The notes beneath the pieces were generated by a model. It was given only the letters and a program-made list of their open reading frames with translations, was not told the origin of the DNA and ran no database searches. Positions 1 through 8,572 of a DNA stretch of 64,000 bases are shown in pieces; positions within the stretch are counted from its first letter, which is position 1, and every line of letters starts with the position of its first letter. The stretch covers positions 372,001 through 436,000 of the forward strand of contig NZ_JAFBCX010000002.1 of the NCBI RefSeq assembly GCF_016907955.1, in the 5' to 3' direction. Source of the DNA: Lentzea nigeriaca (GTDB taxonomy: Bacteria; Actinomycetota; Actinomycetes; Mycobacteriales; Pseudonocardiaceae). The translations under genes and the position numbers were made by a program.

Positions 1-468
1 ACCCGGTACGCCGACACGGCCGCGTACCCGCGCACGTGTCCTGGGTGTGCGCAGATGGTGTGGGCGAACCCCGTGCCGGTGGTCGTGTTGCTCGTGCCAG
101 TCAAGGACGAGGGCCGCACCGGGCTCCTCACCGTGCGGCGGGCGATTCCGCCGGCGGGGAAGCTGGCGTTCGTCAGCGGGTTCATGGACTACGGGGAGTC
201 CTGGCAGGAGAGTGCGGCGCGGGAGCTCCAAGAGGAAGCGAACGTGCTCGTCGACCCTGCGGAGTTGCGGCCGTTGCACTTCGTGTCGACGCCGGATGGC
301 GGGACGGTGTTGCTGTTCGCCACCGCGCCCGCGATCAACGCTGAGGACATGCCGCCGTTCGTGCCGAACGACGAGGCGTCCGAGCGCAAGGTCATCTTCG
401 AGTGTGAGCCGTTGGCGTTTCCGCTGCACAACGAGGTTGCGAGCAAGTACTTCTCAACCGAACAGTGA
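1..468 (+). CDS. NUDIX hydrolase with N-terminal zinc ribbon, 5' end outside window
   Basis: The frame is open from base 1 and the first residues include CPGC followed by QMVWANP, the end of a zinc ribbon like those that precede some NUDIX domains. The true start therefore lies left of the window, and the ATG at 55 is internal. The Nudix box runs from about base 178 to 246 as G-x5-E-x7-REL-x-EE with the usual following Gly replaced by Asn. The family cleaves nucleoside diphosphates linked to another moiety, often NADH or ADP-ribose; the substrate here is not determinable. It overlaps the convergent nitroreductase by 15 bases. Confidence 0.8.
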   Translation, partial: TRYADTAAYPRTCPGCAQMVWANPVPVVVLLVPVKDEGRTGLLTVRRAIPPAGKLAFVSGFMDYGESWQESAARELQEEANVLVDPAELRPLHFVSTPDGGTVLLFATAPAINAEDMPPFVPNDEASERKVIFECEPLAFPLHNEVASKYFSTEQ

Positions 469-1014
469 CTGGCCCCAGGTGCCCGTGAAGGCGGTTTCGG
501 AGAGCGGGTGACGTCGGCGTTCGCGCTGTTCGCGGGTTTGCAGGTCCTCGGGGAGGTCCTCCAGGCGGCCTGGGCGGCCGATGGCCATCGCCACCAGCGG
601 GCGGACGTCGTCGGGCATCTTGAAGGTTTCGCGGGCGGCGGTTTTGTCGAAGCCGCCCATCATGTGTGCGATCAGGCCCAGGTCCACGGCCTGGAGGGCG
701 ATGTTCTCCATCGCCAGGCCCAGGCCGAACTCGATGTTGGGCAGGTCGCCGCGGGCGTCGGCGGTGATCACGCAGCCGATGAGCAGGACCGAGGCCCGGA
801 AGGCCCAGGTCTTGTTGCCTGGGCGGAGGGTTTCGAGGATCGCGTCGAACGTCGGGGTGCCGCGCTTTCCCACGACGAACCGCGCGGGCTGGCTGTTGCC
901 GTGCGACGGGGCCCAGCGGGCCGCCTCCAGCAGGGTGCGCAGTTCGTCGTCGGAAACCGTTGCCTCAGCGGAGAAAGCGCGCGGGCTCCAGCGCTTCGAG
1001 ATCAGCTCGTTCAT
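454..1014 (-). CDS. Nitroreductase family protein
   Basis: A 186-residue protein with the FMN-dependent nitroreductase fold signature: an N-terminal RWSPRAF segment, then LLEAARWAPSHGNSQPARF (flavin-binding region) and a C-terminal MAIGRPG strand. Family members reduce nitro groups, quinones or related substrates with NAD(P)H as homodimers. Its ATG at 1014 shares one base with the TGA of the upstream membrane glycosyltransferase (TGATG), so the two are very likely one transcript with coupled translation. The substrate is unknown. Confidence 0.88.
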   Translation of the reverse strand: MNELISKRWSPRAFSAEATVSDDELRTLLEAARWAPSHGNSQPARFVVGKRGTPTFDAILETLRPGNKTWAFRASVLLIGCVITADARGDLPNIEFGLGLAMENIALQAVDLGLIAHMMGGFDKTAARETFKMPDDVRPLVAMAIGRPGRLEDLPEDLQTREQRERRRHPLSETAFTGTWGQSLFG

Positions 1015-2237
1015 CAGATCGCATACTGCCAAACGGCCAGGGAGTAGGCGCCGAACCAGGCGCTGAACAGGATCGCCACGCCCAGCACGGTCAGGACCGT
1101 GGACAGGCGGCGGCGGGCCAGCACGAGGGCCAGCGGGATCAGCAGGGTGAACGCGGGCAGCAGGAGGCGGGCCTTGGAGTTCATTAGGCCGTTGGAGCCG
1201 ATGTCCATGACGAGCACGCCGATGCCGTAGACGACCAACGGCCACTCCAGCCTGCGCTGGATGGCGTAGAAGACCAGCACGATGGCGAGGATCAGGAGCC
1301 AGACGGTGCCGGTCTCCAGTTCGGAGCGCGGGTTGCCGAGGTGTTCGAAGGCGAACTTCAGCGTGGCGGCGCCGCCGTCGAACTTCGAGCCCCAGCCGCG
1401 TTGCTGCACGCCGAACCAGCCCGCGAGGTCGCCGGTGCGGATCGCGACCCAGGTGAGGTAGCCGAGCAGGCCAAGCGGGGCCACCAGGGCACCGGCCCAC
1501 GCCCGCCAGTCGCGGCGGTCCGCGATCACCGCCACCAGGGCCGCGAGCCCGACCGCCGCGATCAACGCGCCCGCGGTGGGGCGGACCAGGCCGGCCGCCG
1601 AGCAGCAGACACCCGCGAGGATCCAGCGCTTCTGCACCACGCCGACCAGCGCCCAGACGGCGAACGCGCAGAACGTCGCCTCCGAGTAGGTCATCGACAG
1701 CACGACGGCCATCGGGGAGGCGGCGAACAGGGTGACCAGGATGAGGCCGGTCCTCGTCGAGCCGCCGCGCACCGCGCGTCCGAGGACGAACAGGCCGTAG
1801 GCGCAGAACAGGCCGCTGATCGTGCTGACCGCGAACGCGGCACCCTCCACGGTCACGCCAGGCAGGCCGTCGACCCACCTGATCAGGGCGGGATAGCCGG
1901 GGAAGAACGCGAGCGGTGTCTCGGCGGTGCGCCTGCCCGCCGCGTCGGCCAACCGGGCGGGGACGTCGTCGTAACCGCCGGCGGCGATGCCGAGGAACCA
2001 CTCGCCGTCCCATGACTTGAGCTCGCCGACAGCGGTGTTGGTGGAGCCGTGGAGCTGGTTCTGGTACTCGACGACGAGCTGCAGGACATACAGGCCCACC
2101 TGGCGGACGAACAGGTAGATGAGCGCCGGAACCGACCACAGCGCGGCGGGGTGTCTGAGCGCCTCGGCCATCCGTGAGCGCGCATTGCTCTGATGCACGG
2201 CTGCTGGGGCCTCCACGTCAAAGGCGGTCGACGACAC
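1014..2237 (-). CDS. Integral membrane GT-C type glycosyltransferase, PIG-V-like
   Basis: A 407-residue polytopic membrane protein with about ten hydrophobic segments. The [10 protein letters not shown] motif in the first loop and the [10 protein letters not shown] motif after the next segment are the hallmarks of the PIG-V-like mannosyltransferase family (GT-C fold, lipid-linked sugar donor, active site on the outer face). I chose GTG 2237 because TACTCT lies six bases upstream, the leaderless pattern seen elsewhere here; GTG 2279 would add 14 residues and ATG 2171 would remove 22. It is the first gene of a pair with the nitroreductase. Donor and acceptor cannot be read from sequence. Confidence 0.78.
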   Translation of the reverse strand: MSSTAFDVEAPAAVHQSNARSRMAEALRHPAALWSVPALIYLFVRQVGLYVLQLVVEYQNQLHGSTNTAVGELKSWDGEWFLGIAAGGYDDVPARLADAAGRRTAETPLAFFPGYPALIRWVDGLPGVTVEGAAFAVSTISGLFCAYGLFVLGRAVRGGSTRTGLILVTLFAASPMAVVLSMTYSEATFCAFAVWALVGVVQKRWILAGVCCSAAGLVRPTAGALIAAVGLAALVAVIADRRDWRAWAGALVAPLGLLGYLTWVAIRTGDLAGWFGVQQRGWGSKFDGGAATLKFAFEHLGNPRSELETGTVWLLILAIVLVFYAIQRRLEWPLVVYGIGVLVMDIGSNGLMNSKARLLLPAFTLLIPLALVLARRRLSTVLTVLGVAILFSAWFGAYSLAVWQYAI

Positions 2238-2291
2238 CCGGACAGAGTAGTCACGCGCGTCACGGCTCCCCAGTCTCACCAGGTGGTCCGG

Positions 2292-2304
2292 GTAGGCTGC
2301 CTAC
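2292..2304. promoter_or_regulatory. 13-bp palindrome upstream of lysC
   Basis: GTAGGC-T-GCCTAC is a perfect inverted repeat with a single central base, placed 38 bases before the lysC start in the divergent lysC / glycosyltransferase promoter region. It could be an operator or part of the promoter. No lysine riboswitch is possible in so short a leader. Function is inferred from position only. Confidence 0.3.
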
Positions 2305-2341
2305 GACGTGGGGTTTTAGTCGCGCGAAGGAGGTCAGGTCG

Positions 2342-3607
2342 GTGGCGCTCGTCGTCCAGAAGTACGGCGGTTCATCGGTGGAGAGTGCCGAGCGGATCAA
2401 ACGCGTGGCCGAGCGCATCGTCGCGACCAAAAAGGCGGGGAACGACGTCGTGGTCGTCGTGTCCGCCATGGGTGACACGACCGACGAGCTGCTCGACCTC
2501 GCCCGCCAGGTGTCCCCGGTGCCGCCCGCGCGTGAGCTCGACATGCTGCTCACCTCCGGTGAGCGGATCTCGATGTCCCTGCTCGCCATGGCGATCCACT
2601 CGCTCGGTGCGGAGGCCCGTTCCTACACGGGTTCGCAGGCCGGCGTGATCACGACGTCGGTGCACGGCAAGGCCCGCATCATCGACGTGACGCCCAGCCG
2701 GATCCAGGACGCCACCTCCGAGGGAGCCATCGCGATCGTCGCGGGCTTCCAGGGCGTGTCGCAGGACTCGAAGGAGATCACCACGCTCGGCCGTGGCGGC
2801 AGCGACACCACCGCGGTGGCGCTCGCGGCGGCGACCAAGGCCGACGTGTGCGAGATCTACACCGACGTGGACGGCGTCTACACGGCCGACCCGCGCATCG
2901 TGCCGAACGCGAAGAAGCTCGACACGATCACGTACGAGGAAATGCTCGAGATGGCCGCCTGTGGCGCCAAGGTGCTGATGCTCCGCTGCGTGGAGTACGC
3001 CCGCCGCTACAACGTGCCCGTGCATGTCCGTTCTTCGTTCAGCAACAAGACCGGAACCATCGTGTCCGGTTCAGTGGAGGACCTTCCCGTGGAACAGGCG
3101 ATGATCACCGGCGTCGCGCACGACCGGTCCGAGGCCAAAATCACCGTGACCGCCGTCCCCGACCACCCCGGCATCGCGGCCAAGATCTTCCGTGTCGTGG
3201 CGCAGGCGGAGCTCGACATCGACATGGTCGTGCAGAACGTCTCGCAGGCCGCGTCCGGTCGCACGGACATCACGTTCACGCTGGCCAAGGTCGACGGCCC
3301 GCGCGCGGTGGCCGCGCTCGAGAAGGCGCGCGGCGAGATCGGGTTCGACCAGGTCCTCTACGACGAGCACGTCGGCAAGGTGTCGCTGATCGGTGCGGGC
3401 ATGCGCTCGCACCCCGGTGTCACGGCGACGTTCTGCGAGGCGCTGGCGTCGGCCGGCGTCAACATCGACATCATCTCCACCTCGGAGATCCGCATCTCGG
3501 TCATCTGCCGCGACACCCAGCTCGACGACGCCGTCCGTGCCCTGCACGACGCGTTCGAGCTCGGTGGCGAGGAAGAGGCCGTCGTTTACGCAGGGACTGG
3601 ACGATGA
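2342..3607 (+). CDS. lysC: Aspartate kinase
   Basis: Catalyses ATP-dependent phosphorylation of aspartate, the first step to lysine/diaminopimelate, threonine and methionine. The 421-residue product has the N-terminal KYGGSS signature (residues 7-12), the [13 protein letters not shown] nucleotide/aspartate-binding segment near residue 150, and two C-terminal ACT domains including the [14 protein letters not shown] segment of the allosteric region. The GTG start at 2342 is fixed by GAAGGAGG eight bases upstream; earlier in-frame codons lack a ribosome site. It overlaps asd by four bases (ATGA), the usual actinobacterial lysC-asd operon. Feedback inhibition by lysine plus threonine is expected from the family. 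Confidence 0.97.
   Translation: MALVVQKYGGSSVESAERIKRVAERIVATKKAGNDVVVVVSAMGDTTDELLDLARQVSPVPPARELDMLLTSGERISMSLLAMAIHSLGAEARSYTGSQAGVITTSVHGKARIIDVTPSRIQDATSEGAIAIVAGFQGVSQDSKEITTLGRGGSDTTAVALAAATKADVCEIYTDVDGVYTADPRIVPNAKKLDTITYEEMLEMAACGAKVLMLRCVEYARRYNVPVHVRSSFSNKTGTIVSGSVEDLPVEQAMITGVAHDRSEAKITVTAVPDHPGIAAKIFRVVAQAELDIDMVVQNVSQAASGRTDITFTLAKVDGPRAVAALEKARGEIGFDQVLYDEHVGKVSLIGAGMRSHPGVTATFCEALASAGVNIDIISTSEIRISVICRDTQLDDAVRALHDAFELGGEEEAVVYAGTGR
3074..3607 (+). other. Possible internal translation start giving the LysC beta subunit
   Basis: In Corynebacterium the lysC frame also yields a beta subunit made only of the ACT domains, started inside the gene. Here the equivalent codon (residue 245) is GTG, beginning [14 protein letters not shown]. 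No strong ribosome site precedes it, so this is an inference by analogy with the Corynebacterium protein. Confidence 0.35.
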
Positions 3608-4668
3608 GCGCCCCCGTGCTCGCGCTGCTTGGCGCGACCGGTGCCGTGGGCACCGTGATGATCGACATCATGAACACCCGCTCCTCCGTGCCGTGGGGTG
3701 AGATCCGGCTGATCGCGTCCCCGCGCTCGGCGGGCAAGAAGATCAGCGTGCGCGGCCAGGAGCTGACGGTCATCGCGCTCTCGCCTGAGGCGTTCGACGG
3801 CGTGGACATCGCGATGTTCGACGTGCCGGACGAGGTCTCCGCCGAGTGGGCGCCGATCGCCGCCGAGCGCGGTGCCATCGCGATCGACAACTCCGGCGCG
3901 TTCCGGATGGATCCGGACGTGCCGCTGGTCGTGCCCGAGGTCAACGCGGACCAGATCGACAACCGCCCGCGCGGCATCATCTCGAACCCGAACTGCACGA
4001 CGCTGTCGATGATGGCGTCGCTCGGTGCCCTGCACCGCGAGTTCGAGCTGACGGAACTGGTCGTGGCCTCCTACCAGGCCGCGTCCGGCGGCGGCCAGGC
4101 GGCGATCGACCGCCTGTACGCCGAGATCGCCGCGCTGGCCGGCAAGGAGGTCGGTGTGGTGGCGGGCGACGTCCGCGCCGCGCTGGACGCCGCCGGTCTG
4201 CCGGTGTCCGAGTCGCCGTTCCCGGCTCCGCTGGCGCTGAACGTGGTGCCGTGGGCGGGATCGCTGAAGGACGAGGGCTGGACGTCCGAGGAGCTGAAGG
4301 TCCGCAACGAGGCCCGCAAGATCCTCGGCATCCCGGACCTGAAGGTCTCGGCCACCTGCGTCCGCGTCCCGGTCGTCACGACCCACTCGCTGGCCGTCCA
4401 CGCGACGTTCGCCCGCGAGGTCACGGTCGAGGCGGCGCACAAGATCTTCGAGTCGCAGCCGACGGTCGTGCTGGTCGACGACCCGGCAGCGAAGCGCTTC
4501 CCGACGCCCGCCGACATGGTGGGCGAGGACCCGACGTACGTGGGCCGCGTGCGCCAGGCGCTGGACTTCCCGAACACGCTGGATTTCTTCGTGTGCGGTG
4601 ACAACCTGCGCAAGGGTGCCGCGCTGAACACCTACGAGGTCGCGGAAGAGCTCGCGAAGCGCCTGTGA
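3604..4668 (+). CDS. asd: Aspartate-semialdehyde dehydrogenase
   Basis: Reduces aspartyl phosphate to aspartate semialdehyde with NADPH. The 354-residue sequence has the Rossmann GATGAVG motif at residues 10-16, the SNPNCTT active-site loop with the nucleophile Cys131, and the conserved [10 protein letters not shown] segment after it. ATG 3604 overlaps the lysC stop as ATGA, so translation is probably coupled to LysC, whose unstable acyl-phosphate product is the substrate. Length and order are typical for actinobacteria. Confidence 0.97.
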   Translation: MSAPVLALLGATGAVGTVMIDIMNTRSSVPWGEIRLIASPRSAGKKISVRGQELTVIALSPEAFDGVDIAMFDVPDEVSAEWAPIAAERGAIAIDNSGAFRMDPDVPLVVPEVNADQIDNRPRGIISNPNCTTLSMMASLGALHREFELTELVVASYQAASGGGQAAIDRLYAEIAALAGKEVGVVAGDVRAALDAAGLPVSESPFPAPLALNVVPWAGSLKDEGWTSEELKVRNEARKILGIPDLKVSATCVRVPVVTTHSLAVHATFAREVTVEAAHKIFESQPTVVLVDDPAAKRFPTPADMVGEDPTYVGRVRQALDFPNTLDFFVCGDNLRKGAALNTYEVAEELAKRL

Positions 4669-4675
4669 TCTCGGC

Positions 4676-4774
4676 CTAACTCGTCGGGTCGGTGCTGGAG
4701 CCGATCGCGTCGTCCACGGAGATCTCGCCGTCGGTGCGGACGTGTTCGTGTTCCTCTTCGATGGGTTCGGTCAT
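4676..4774 (-). CDS. Candidate 32-residue acidic peptide
   Basis: An open frame of 33 codons convergent with asd: it begins MTEPIEEEHEHVRTD and ends GSSTDPTS. A GCGGAGGAG ribosome-site-like sequence lies about 12 bases before the ATG. The peptide is very acidic, with no membrane segment and no cysteine. I do not recognise a family. A spurious frame is possible, since a hairpin at 4827-4860 sits immediately upstream. Confidence 0.4.
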   Translation of the reverse strand: MTEPIEEEHEHVRTDGEISVDDAIGSSTDPTS

Positions 4775-4826
4775 CGCTCGATTGTGCTCCTCCGCAGGGT
4801 GCGAAGCGACTCTGCTCGGCTTTACC

Positions 4827-4860
4827 GGCCCCTGTCGTCCTTAACCGGGTGACAGGGGCC
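4827..4860. terminator. Hairpin after asd
   Basis: GGCCCCTGTC (4827-4836) pairs perfectly with GACAGGGGCC (4851-4860) across a 14-base loop. There is no clear T-run. It is best read as the terminator of the rightward lysC-asd transcript, 160 bases after asd, and would also shield the XRE gene that follows. Confidence 0.5.
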
Positions 4861-4904
4861 TTCAGCTGTTCAAACGTGGTGCTTTGGAGGCGTACGGTCT
4901 GCGC

Positions 4905-6200
4905 GTGATCGTCGACTGGGACGCACCCGCGATGCGTCGGGCTCTCGCTCGGCAGGACATTTCCACCGTCTACCGCCTGGTGCGCGATGCCGGTGTCTCG
5001 CAGCGCCGCATCGCCGACCTCGTCGGCCAACGCCCGTCCGAGGTCTGTGAGATCCTGTCCGGCCGCGAGGTGCACTCGTACCGGTTGTTGGCCCGCATCG
5101 CCGACGGCCTCGGCATCCCTCGCACGTACCTAGGCCTCGCCGACGTTCCTCAGTACCGTGGAGAGGAGGTCGATGAGGAGGACGAGGCCGTGAAGCGTCG
5201 CCAGTTCCTCGCCAACGCCGCCGCGATCATCGTCGGCGAAGCCGTGCTGGGCGATCCCGCCGCCTGTGCCGCACCGTCCACCGACATCGCGGTGCCTGGC
5301 CGTGTCGGTGTGGCTGAGGTGCAACGACTTCGTGCCACCACGGTCGCGTTGCGGCAGCTCGACCACCGCCACGGGGGAGGCGCCGCCCGCTTTGCCGCCG
5401 AAGCGCAGGTCAGCGTGTCCGAGGCGCTGCTCCGCGCCTCGATGACCGATGAGATCCGCAAGGACCTGCACGGCGCCGTCGCGGACCTGCACAACGCGGT
5501 GGGCTTGATGTCGTTCGACTGCCTGATGCCGGACCAGGCTCGACACCACTTCCTCCGTGCACTGGAGCATGCGAAGCAGGCTGAGGATCCGGCGCATTGC
5601 GCGTTCCTGTTGTGCCGGGTCGGCCACATCTACATGGGCAACGACGCTCCCGACGAAGCGCTCAAGCTGTTCCAGCTCGCTGAACTGCCCGCGGCCGAGT
5701 CCGGCGTCAACGCGATCAACTTCGTGACTTCCTGTTACCAGGCAAGGGCTTACTCCGAGATGGGCCAGGCTGAGCGGGCGTTGTCGCTCACCGGCCGCAG
5801 CGAGGACAGCTACGTCGACACCATCGCAGACGACGTCCCGGAGTGGCTCGGCTACTTCCGCGCGGGCGGGGCGGACACGGTACGCGGCAACGTGTGTTTC
5901 GCGCTCAGCAACACCATGCCGGAGTACGCGCCGATGGCCCTCGAAGGCATGCGGGCCGCGGTCAATGCGCACAAGGCGGGGCTTGAGCGCGGCAACCTCA
6001 TGGACCTCGGCACGCTCGCCACGCTGCACTTGCGATCCGGCAACGTGGACCACGGTTTGCGGCTGGCCGCCACCACCGTGGATCGCGCCGAGCGCGTCGA
6101 CTCCAAGCGCCTCAACCAGTGGCTGCGGGTCCTCGGTACCGAGGCACGGCGGCACGGGTCCGATGGCAGGGATCTCGCGGTGGCGATCAGCCGGCTCTGA
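4905..6200 (+). CDS. XRE-type regulator with TPR-like sensor domain
   Basis: A 431-residue protein with an N-terminal helix-turn-helix (about residues 20-75, with the SQRRIADLVGQRPSEVCEIL recognition region), then KRRQFLANAAAIIVGEAVLG, then helical TPR-like repeats to the C-terminus. This is the standard build of large actinobacterial XRE regulators, whose ligands are mostly unknown. The RRQFLANAA stretch looks like a twin-arginine signal but is internal and probably structural. I chose GTG 4905, as related proteins begin near MIVDWD; a TTG at 4884 is the alternative. The methyltransferase and kinase genes follow in the same direction. Confidence 0.8.
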   Translation: MIVDWDAPAMRRALARQDISTVYRLVRDAGVSQRRIADLVGQRPSEVCEILSGREVHSYRLLARIADGLGIPRTYLGLADVPQYRGEEVDEEDEAVKRRQFLANAAAIIVGEAVLGDPAACAAPSTDIAVPGRVGVAEVQRLRATTVALRQLDHRHGGGAARFAAEAQVSVSEALLRASMTDEIRKDLHGAVADLHNAVGLMSFDCLMPDQARHHFLRALEHAKQAEDPAHCAFLLCRVGHIYMGNDAPDEALKLFQLAELPAAESGVNAINFVTSCYQARAYSEMGQAERALSLTGRSEDSYVDTIADDVPEWLGYFRAGGADTVRGNVCFALSNTMPEYAPMALEGMRAAVNAHKAGLERGNLMDLGTLATLHLRSGNVDHGLRLAATTVDRAERVDSKRLNQWLRVLGTEARRHGSDGRDLAVAISRL

Positions 6201-6224
6201 GCCGAAGTCTCTACCCTGAGCCGC

Positions 6225-6965
6225 ATGGCGGAGAGCGACGAGCAGTACGACGCGCTGGGCGCGATCTACGAGCGGGCCAAGCACATCCCGACCGGGCTGG
6301 CCGAGCGCGCCACGTTGCTCTCCGCGGTCGGCGACCTGCGCGGCAAGTCCGTGCTGGACGTCGCCTGCGGCACCGGTTTCTACGCGCGGCTCTTCCACGA
6401 CCTGGGCGCCACTCGGGTGGTGGGCGTCGACTCGGCAGGCGAGATGATCGGCTACGCCCGCCACGTCGAGGCACGAGAGCCGCGCGGCATCATCTACGAG
6501 CAGCACGACGCGACCACGCTGCCCGTGCTGGGTGAGTTCGACGTCGTGACCGCGGTCTGGCTGCTCGGTTATGCCGACGACGAGCCCGCGCTCGACGCCA
6601 TGATCGACAATCTCGAGGCCAACCTCGCGCCCGGCGGAAGGCTCGTCGTGCTGGTCCCGAACCCCGACGCCGACTGGGACCTGCTCTCCCAGTACGGCCG
6701 GTACGGCTACGAGATCACGCCGACCGGTCCGATGAACCTCAAGCAGCCGGTCCGCGTGCACGTGCTGGGCGAACCGTCGTTCGACTTCGACTCCTTCTAC
6801 TGGGAGCGCGGCGTGTTCGAGGCGGCGCTGACCAGGGCAGGGCTGACCGAGGTGACGCGCCGGCCGGCCGTGACGCCGGACGACGAGCGCGGCGACGAGT
6901 TCTGGGGTCCGCTGCGCAAGTCGCCGAGCTTTGCCGTCCTCACAGCCCTGCGAGCCGATTCATGA
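6225..6965 (+). CDS. Class I SAM-dependent methyltransferase
   Basis: A 246-residue cytosolic enzyme. VLDVACGTGFYARLF near residue 45 is motif I, and VVGVDSAGEMI carries the acidic residue that binds the SAM ribose. The C-terminal half has the mixed sheet of UbiE/COQ5-like small-molecule methyltransferases. TACCCT sits seven bases before the ATG and no ribosome site is visible, so a leaderless mRNA is likely. The TGA overlaps the start of the sugar kinase (ATGA). Substrate unknown. Confidence 0.85.
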   Translation: MAESDEQYDALGAIYERAKHIPTGLAERATLLSAVGDLRGKSVLDVACGTGFYARLFHDLGATRVVGVDSAGEMIGYARHVEAREPRGIIYEQHDATTLPVLGEFDVVTAVWLLGYADDEPALDAMIDNLEANLAPGGRLVVLVPNPDADWDLLSQYGRYGYEITPTGPMNLKQPVRVHVLGEPSFDFDSFYWERGVFEAALTRAGLTEVTRRPAVTPDDERGDEFWGPLRKSPSFAVLTALRADS

Positions 6966-8377
6966 TCGTTCTGGCGGTGGACCTCGGCACCACGGCCACG
7001 AAGGTCGTCGCGGTCGACGCGCGGGCGAACGTCGTGGCGTCCACCGAGCGCGGTTATCCGATGCGCACCAGCGGTCTGGAAGCCACGCACGATCCGCACG
7101 AGGTCCTCAACGCCGCTCTGGACGCCCTGGCCGAACTGGCCTCCGAGGACGTCCGTGCCATCGCGTTGACCGGCGCCATGCACTCGATCATGGGCCTCGA
7201 CGCGTCGCTCAACCCCGTCACCGAGTCGTTGAGCTGGGCCGACAACCGCGCCATCGAGCAGACCGAACGCCTGCGCGGCACGGCTGACGGCCGCGCCCTG
7301 CACCAGGCGACGGGCGCGCCGATCCACTCGTTCACGCCGCTGATGAAGCTCGCCTGGTTCCACGAGAACGGCGTCCAGGCCGCGAAGTGGTGCGAGATCA
7401 AGGACTTCGTGCACCTCCACCTGACCGGCGAGCTGCTCAACGAGCACTCGTGCGGCTCCGGCACGGGCCTGATGAACATCCACACCCTGCAGTGGCACGA
7501 GCCGTCCCTGGAGTTCGCCGGAGTCACGGCGGACCAGCTCCCGCCGCTCGTCGAACCGACCCACTCGACGCCGCTGAAAGCCGAGATCCCCGGTCTGCCC
7601 CAAGGCATCCCGGTGATCATCGGCGGTGGTGACGGTCCGCTCGGCAACCTCGGCGTCGGCGCCGCCACCCCCGGTTCCGGCGCGGTCTCGCTCGGCACGT
7701 CCGGCGCTCTCCGCGTGGCCCAGCAGGGCCCCGGTGTCGACGACGAGGGCCGCACGTTCAGCTACGCGATCGCCGAGGGCCTCTGGGTCCGCGGCGGCGC
7801 GATCAGCAACGGCGGCGTCGTGGCCCAGTGGGCGTCCGAGACGTTCGGCGTCCCCGTCGGTGATCTGCTGGACCAGGCCGCGGCCGTCGACTCGGACGGT
7901 CTCGTCGCGCTGCCGTACCTGCTGGGCGAACGAGCGCCGTGGTGGGACCCGACCGCGCACGCCGCGTTGCTGGGCCTGCGCCGCGAACACACGCCGCAGC
8001 AGATCACGAAAGCCCTGGTGGAGGGCGTCTGCCAGCAGCTCGCGCTGGTCCTCGACGCCGTCCCGCACGTGGAGTCACTGCGGATCACCGGTGGCGCGTT
8101 CCGCGCCCCGATCTGGGCGCAGACCCTGGCCAACGCGCTGGGCATGCCGCTGCACCTGACCGAGGACACCGGGGGCTCTGCCGTGGGCGCCGCGCTGCTG
8201 GCGTGGCGTGCGCTGGGCGAGATCGAGTCGTTGACCGTCGACCTCGTCCAGCCGATCAGGACGATCACGCCCGACGAGGACGCGATCACGAGGTATGCGA
8301 AGTCCCGGCCGTTCGTGGCGAAGGCCTACCGGGCGCTGGAAGAGCTGTACAGCGAGGGCACCGGCCCCAGAACGTGA
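6962..8377 (+). CDS. FGGY-family carbohydrate kinase, gluconokinase-like
   Basis: A 471-residue kinase with the ATPase-fold phosphate loop VDLGTTATKVVAVD at its start, the TGAMHSIMGLD strand, the GGGDGPLGNLGVGA segment at mid-length and the C-terminal TGGAFRAPIWAQTLANALG adenosine motif. The overall pattern is closest to bacterial gluconate kinases of this family, which make 6-phosphogluconate, though xylulose or other polyols cannot be excluded. It is translationally coupled to the upstream methyltransferase (ATGA). The last five codons overlap the oppositely oriented FurA remnant. Confidence 0.82.
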   Translation: MIVLAVDLGTTATKVVAVDARANVVASTERGYPMRTSGLEATHDPHEVLNAALDALAELASEDVRAIALTGAMHSIMGLDASLNPVTESLSWADNRAIEQTERLRGTADGRALHQATGAPIHSFTPLMKLAWFHENGVQAAKWCEIKDFVHLHLTGELLNEHSCGSGTGLMNIHTLQWHEPSLEFAGVTADQLPPLVEPTHSTPLKAEIPGLPQGIPVIIGGGDGPLGNLGVGAATPGSGAVSLGTSGALRVAQQGPGVDDEGRTFSYAIAEGLWVRGGAISNGGVVAQWASETFGVPVGDLLDQAAAVDSDGLVALPYLLGERAPWWDPTAHAALLGLRREHTPQQITKALVEGVCQQLALVLDAVPHVESLRITGGAFRAPIWAQTLANALGMPLHLTEDTGGSAVGAALLAWRALGEIESLTVDLVQPIRTITPDEDAITRYAKSRPFVAKAYRALEELYSEGTGPRT

Positions 8378-8495
8378 CCTCTGCGCGTTCGACGTGGAAA
8401 CCGGCGACCTCGACCGCCGGTTCGAAGACGCAGTCCACGTCCTCGACCCGGCCGCATTCACGACACACGAGGTGGTCCAGTGCATGCACGGGCAT
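8286..8495 (-). pseudogene. FurA-type regulator, C-terminal zinc/dimerisation domain only
   Basis: A 69-residue frame keeps the C-terminal half of a FurA-like repressor: HLVCRECG with Cys11 and Cys14, then VEDVDC, GFHVERAEVTFWG and CPRC with Cys46 and Cys49. The winged-helix DNA-binding half is absent: the frame closes at a TGA at 8523-8525, ten codons before the ATG, and the divergent MFS promoter lies there. The last part runs antisense through the 3' end of the sugar kinase. I read it as the remnant of a FurA gene truncated by deletion; an intact small zinc-binding protein is possible because all four ligand cysteines survive. Confidence 0.65.
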
Positions 8496-8572
8496 CACCC
8501 TAGCGTTGCGATCTTGAACACATCAAGAAAGCGATAGGTTAAACATTTTGCCATTCGAGTGAGGATGGCTGT

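Noticed and set aside
2280..2341. Lysine riboswitch ahead of lysC
   Set aside because: The leader is at most about 60 bases, too short for the L-box, and no core motif is visible.
4827..4860. Operator for the XRE regulator
   Set aside because: The 10-bp stem with a 14-base loop in a transcript-end position fits a terminator better; kept as such.
5190..5240. Twin-arginine signal in the XRE regulator
   Set aside because: It lies about 95 residues from the N-terminus and after a DNA-binding domain, so it cannot be an export signal.
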